From: Bacteroidales bacterium
Lineage (GTDB): Bacteria > Bacteroidota > Bacteroidia > Bacteroidales > ML635J-15
NCBI GenBank assembly: GCA_028701945.1
Contig: JAQVPT010000002.1
Span: forward strand, 1 to 36,430
Direction of reading: 5' to 3'
Length of the DNA stretch: 36,430 bases
The notes beneath the pieces were generated by a model, which saw only the letters and a list, made by a program, of their open reading frames with translations, ran no database searches and was not told the DNA's origin. Position numbers and translations under genes: made by a program. Positions 34,730-36,430 of this stretch are shown here, in pieces. Within the stretch, counting starts at the first letter, position 1. Every line of letters begins with the position of its first letter.

Positions 34730-35715
34730 CTACCTAATAAATTATTTGCTTTTGTTATAATTGCCTGAATATCTTGTTTTTGCATACAATCAAAATGTTT
34801 TTTAGGACATTTTTTAAATCCTATTTTCGAACAAGGACGACATTTTAAGTTTTCAACTTCAAAAATCTCCGAATTAATTCCTGCCAAATATGGATACATT
34901 CCAAATTCAGGCACTGTATTTCCCCAAATCGAAATAATATCTTTTTTAAGTGCCGCAGCAATGTGCATCATACCAGTATCGTGAGTAATTACTAAGGCAG
35001 AATTGTTTATTATATACGCCGACTCATCAAGTGAAGTTTCTCCGCACAAATTATAAACATGCTCTAATTTTTCGGATACCTCCTCACCAATTTTCTGGTC
35101 TTCTTTACCTCCTATCAAAATAACAGGCTTATTAATTCCCAAACAAATTTCTCTGATTTTTTCTGCAGGTAATTGTTTAGTTGCATGTTGCCCGCCAATT
35201 GCAAAAGCTACAAACTTATCCTCATCAGAAAACATTTCTTTAAAATCATAATTAACACCCTGAGGAATAAAATAGTCCAATCCTTTTTTATCATTTACCA
35301 CATCAAAAAGCTTAACCGTTTCAAAATAACGATCAACGATATGTAAATCAGGCAATTTATTTTTCTTGGCATTAACTAACAACCATTTTTCATAATTTAA
35401 TTTCTCGAACGAAAAATCTATAATTTTAAGTCTATTTTTAAACCTAAGCGAGCGAATATTTTTATGTAAATCGATAATATAATCAAAACCTTCGTCTCGC
35501 AACTCATTAATAGTTTCGTGAAAACTACCCAAAGTATGCACTTTATCTATAAAAGGATTTGACTCCAATATTGAGGCATAAACTGGCTTAGTAAGAAAAT
35601 GAACAACTGCTCCCTCCACCTGCTGCTTTAGACAACGAACTATTGGTGTTGTTAAAACTATATCGCCAATCGAACTAAAGCGTATAATCAAAAACTTAAT
35701 TTCATTCTCGTTCAT
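34726..35715 (-). CDS. Glycosyltransferase family 9, heptosyltransferase-like
   Basis: The 329-residue protein begins FLIIRFSSIGDIVLTTPIV with Asp18, the catalytic base position in ADP-heptose transferases, and continues with LHKNIRSLRF, FAIGGQHATKQLPAEKI, VILIGGKEDQ and ITHDTGMMHIAAAL, the nucleotide-sugar-binding part. It ends in a Cys cluster (LKCRPCSKIGFKKCPKKHFDC) common in Bacteroidetes members. GT9 enzymes add heptose to the inner LPS core at the cytoplasmic face. The exact acceptor is not clear, so waaF/waaC is not assigned. It is the first gene of a co-directional run and its stop overlaps the next start. Confidence 0.92.
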   Translation of the reverse strand: MNENEIKFLIIRFSSIGDIVLTTPIVRCLKQQVEGAVVHFLTKPVYASILESNPFIDKVHTLGSFHETINELRDEGFDYIIDLHKNIRSLRFKNRLKIIDFSFEKLNYEKWLLVNAKKNKLPDLHIVDRYFETVKLFDVVNDKKGLDYFIPQGVNYDFKEMFSDEDKFVAFAIGGQHATKQLPAEKIREICLGINKPVILIGGKEDQKIGEEVSEKLEHVYNLCGETSLDESAYIINNSALVITHDTGMMHIAAALKKDIISIWGNTVPEFGMYPYLAGINSEIFEVENLKCRPCSKIGFKKCPKKHFDCMQKQDIQAIITKANNLLGR

Positions 35716-35719
35716 AAAG

Positions 35720-35727
35720 CAAAATTA
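35720..35727 (-). promoter_or_regulatory. Possible -7 element just before the GT9 start codon
   Basis: On the minus strand TAATTTTG fits TAnnTTTG and lies four bases before the ATG at 35715, which would make the transcript leaderless or nearly so. No TTTG at a fitting -33 distance was seen, so support is limited. Confidence 0.3.
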
Positions 35728-35880
35728 AAAATAATTCGGCAGTATTTACGAGATAAGTGAGGATTATGTTAATTAGTGATATTGTTATTGAATTTTAGTC
35801 GGATTGAAAATTCGAGTTAGCGGGGGTTAACGGTTTATCGGTTTGCGGTTCGCGGTTCGCGGTTCTCAGTTTGATGATTT
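35728..35880. other. Non-coding DNA with GGTTCGCGGTT-type short tandem words
   Basis: The gap between the GT9 gene and the tandem repeats holds no gene. Around 35825-35868 is a run of related words (GTTAACGGTTTATCGG, then TTGCGGTTCGCGGTTCGCGGTTC) built from short TTCGCGG-like units. It looks like slippage-prone filler of the same type as the repeats that follow. Confidence 0.5.
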
Positions 35881-36430
35881 TAGGATTATTGAAAGCAAAA
35901 GATTTTTTAACAAGAGAACAAACGAAAATTCGAAGTAAGAACAAAAGAACAAATGTCAGGACTAGTTGATGTGGAGATGTGATGATGAAGAATCACTGGA
36001 TTACAACTTTATGAGAACAAAAGAACAAGTAATCAGTGATGTCAGTAATCGGTAATCGGGTAATTACAAAGGTTTATGATTATTGACAGCTTGAGATTTT
36101 TGAAGTAAGAACAGGAGAACAATCGAACAATCGAACAATCGAAGTAAGAACAAAAGAACAAATGTGAGGATTATTTGATGTCGAGATGTGAGGATACTGA
36201 ATCACTGGATTACTGGATTACAGAATCACAACTTTATGCGAACAGGTATTCGAGATTTCAGTAATCGGTAATCGGTTAATTCAGTGTTGTTTAGGATTAT
36301 TGATAGCAAGATGCTTTTGAAGTAGAACAGGAGAACAATCGAACAATCGAACAATCGAAGTAAGAACAAAAGAACAAATGTGAGGATTATTTGATGTCGA
36401 GATGTGAAGATACAGAATCACTGGATTACA
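35881..36430. repeat. Tandem array of about 210-bp non-coding repeats, running off the window
   Basis: Three copies can be aligned on the shared segment GAAGTAAGAACAAAAGAACA, at 35932, 36141 and 36357, spaced 209 and 216 bases. Each copy begins with a form of TAGGATTATTGAwAGCA, passes through AGAACA and GAACAATCG words, GATGTGA, AATCACTGGATTAC and often GGTAATCGGTAATCGG. Copies two and three are identical over about 80 bases (36111-36190 and 36327-36406), so that duplication is recent. Within the unit GAACAATC is itself repeated three times. There are no open frames and no direct-repeat/unique-spacer pattern. The third copy is cut by the window end. Confidence 0.8.

Noticed and set aside
35881..36430. 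Possible CRISPR array
   Set aside because: The units are about 210 bases long and similar throughout; there are no short identical repeats alternating with unique spacers, and no cas gene.

Overview
The window is low-GC DNA that reads as a chromosome segment from the phylum Bacteroidota, probably a Bacteroidales- or Marinilabiliales-like lineage. The evidence is the gene set and its order: an lptE-TPR-secG cluster, and a pdxJ gene divergent from a CBS/nadK/DUF6089/uppS/bamA/skp/skp/murI cluster. Several genes are preceded by TAnnTTTG promoter elements rather than a classical -10 box, Shine-Dalgarno sequences are poor, and there are TPR-membrane-HTH regulators and many exported proteins whose signal peptides end in AQ. 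No tRNA, rRNA, CRISPR array or intact transposon was found.

Left part (1-5835, + strand): the 3' part of a polytopic membrane protein resembling GT-C glycosyltransferases, then a tight operon made of a sigma-54-type AAA+ activator without a sensor domain, LptE, an acidic TPR protein and SecG. Next come a 1,175-residue SWIM/SNF2 helicase (- strand) and, divergent from it, a NYN-LOTUS predicted RNA-binding nuclease. A repeat-rich intergenic stretch and a TPR/transmembrane/HTH regulator follow. A decayed IS1182-like transposase fragment lies at 13.1-13.5 kb.

Middle part (13.5-26.9 kb, - strand): transcription runs right to left. The core is an envelope-biogenesis operon: CBS-ACT protein, one-POTRA Omp85-like barrel, NAD kinase, two DUF6089-like barrels, UppS, BamA, two Skp/OmpH chaperones and glutamate racemase MurI. 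Together these supply undecaprenyl carrier and D-glutamate for peptidoglycan and assemble outer-membrane proteins. A sharp terminator-like hairpin sits directly against the murI start codon. Beyond murI lies a second group: a LytTR response regulator overlapping a class-III aminotransferase, an exported hypothetical protein and an unusual receiver domain tethered to the membrane by one C-terminal helix.

Right part (26.9-36.4 kb): pdxJ on the + strand, then a - strand series read from the right: GT9 heptosyltransferase-like enzyme, cysteine-rich CWC mini-protein, UbiD-family decarboxylase, membrane protein, exported NucA-type nuclease, ZIP transporter and a Ycf48-like propeller lipoprotein. 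An exported hypothetical protein and a truncated, internally deleted copy of the propeller gene follow. A 150-bp MITE-like palindromic element flanked by a 10-bp direct repeat separates the propeller gene from that duplicate region. The last 0.55 kb is non-coding and made of about 210-bp tandem repeats that run off the window.

Most of this is conserved housekeeping content. The most unusual items are the membrane-tethered receiver module, the MITE-like element with the adjacent partial gene duplication, the murI hairpin, the altered GAFTGA loop of the sigma-54 activator and the terminal tandem repeats. No convincing new defence or mobile system was found.
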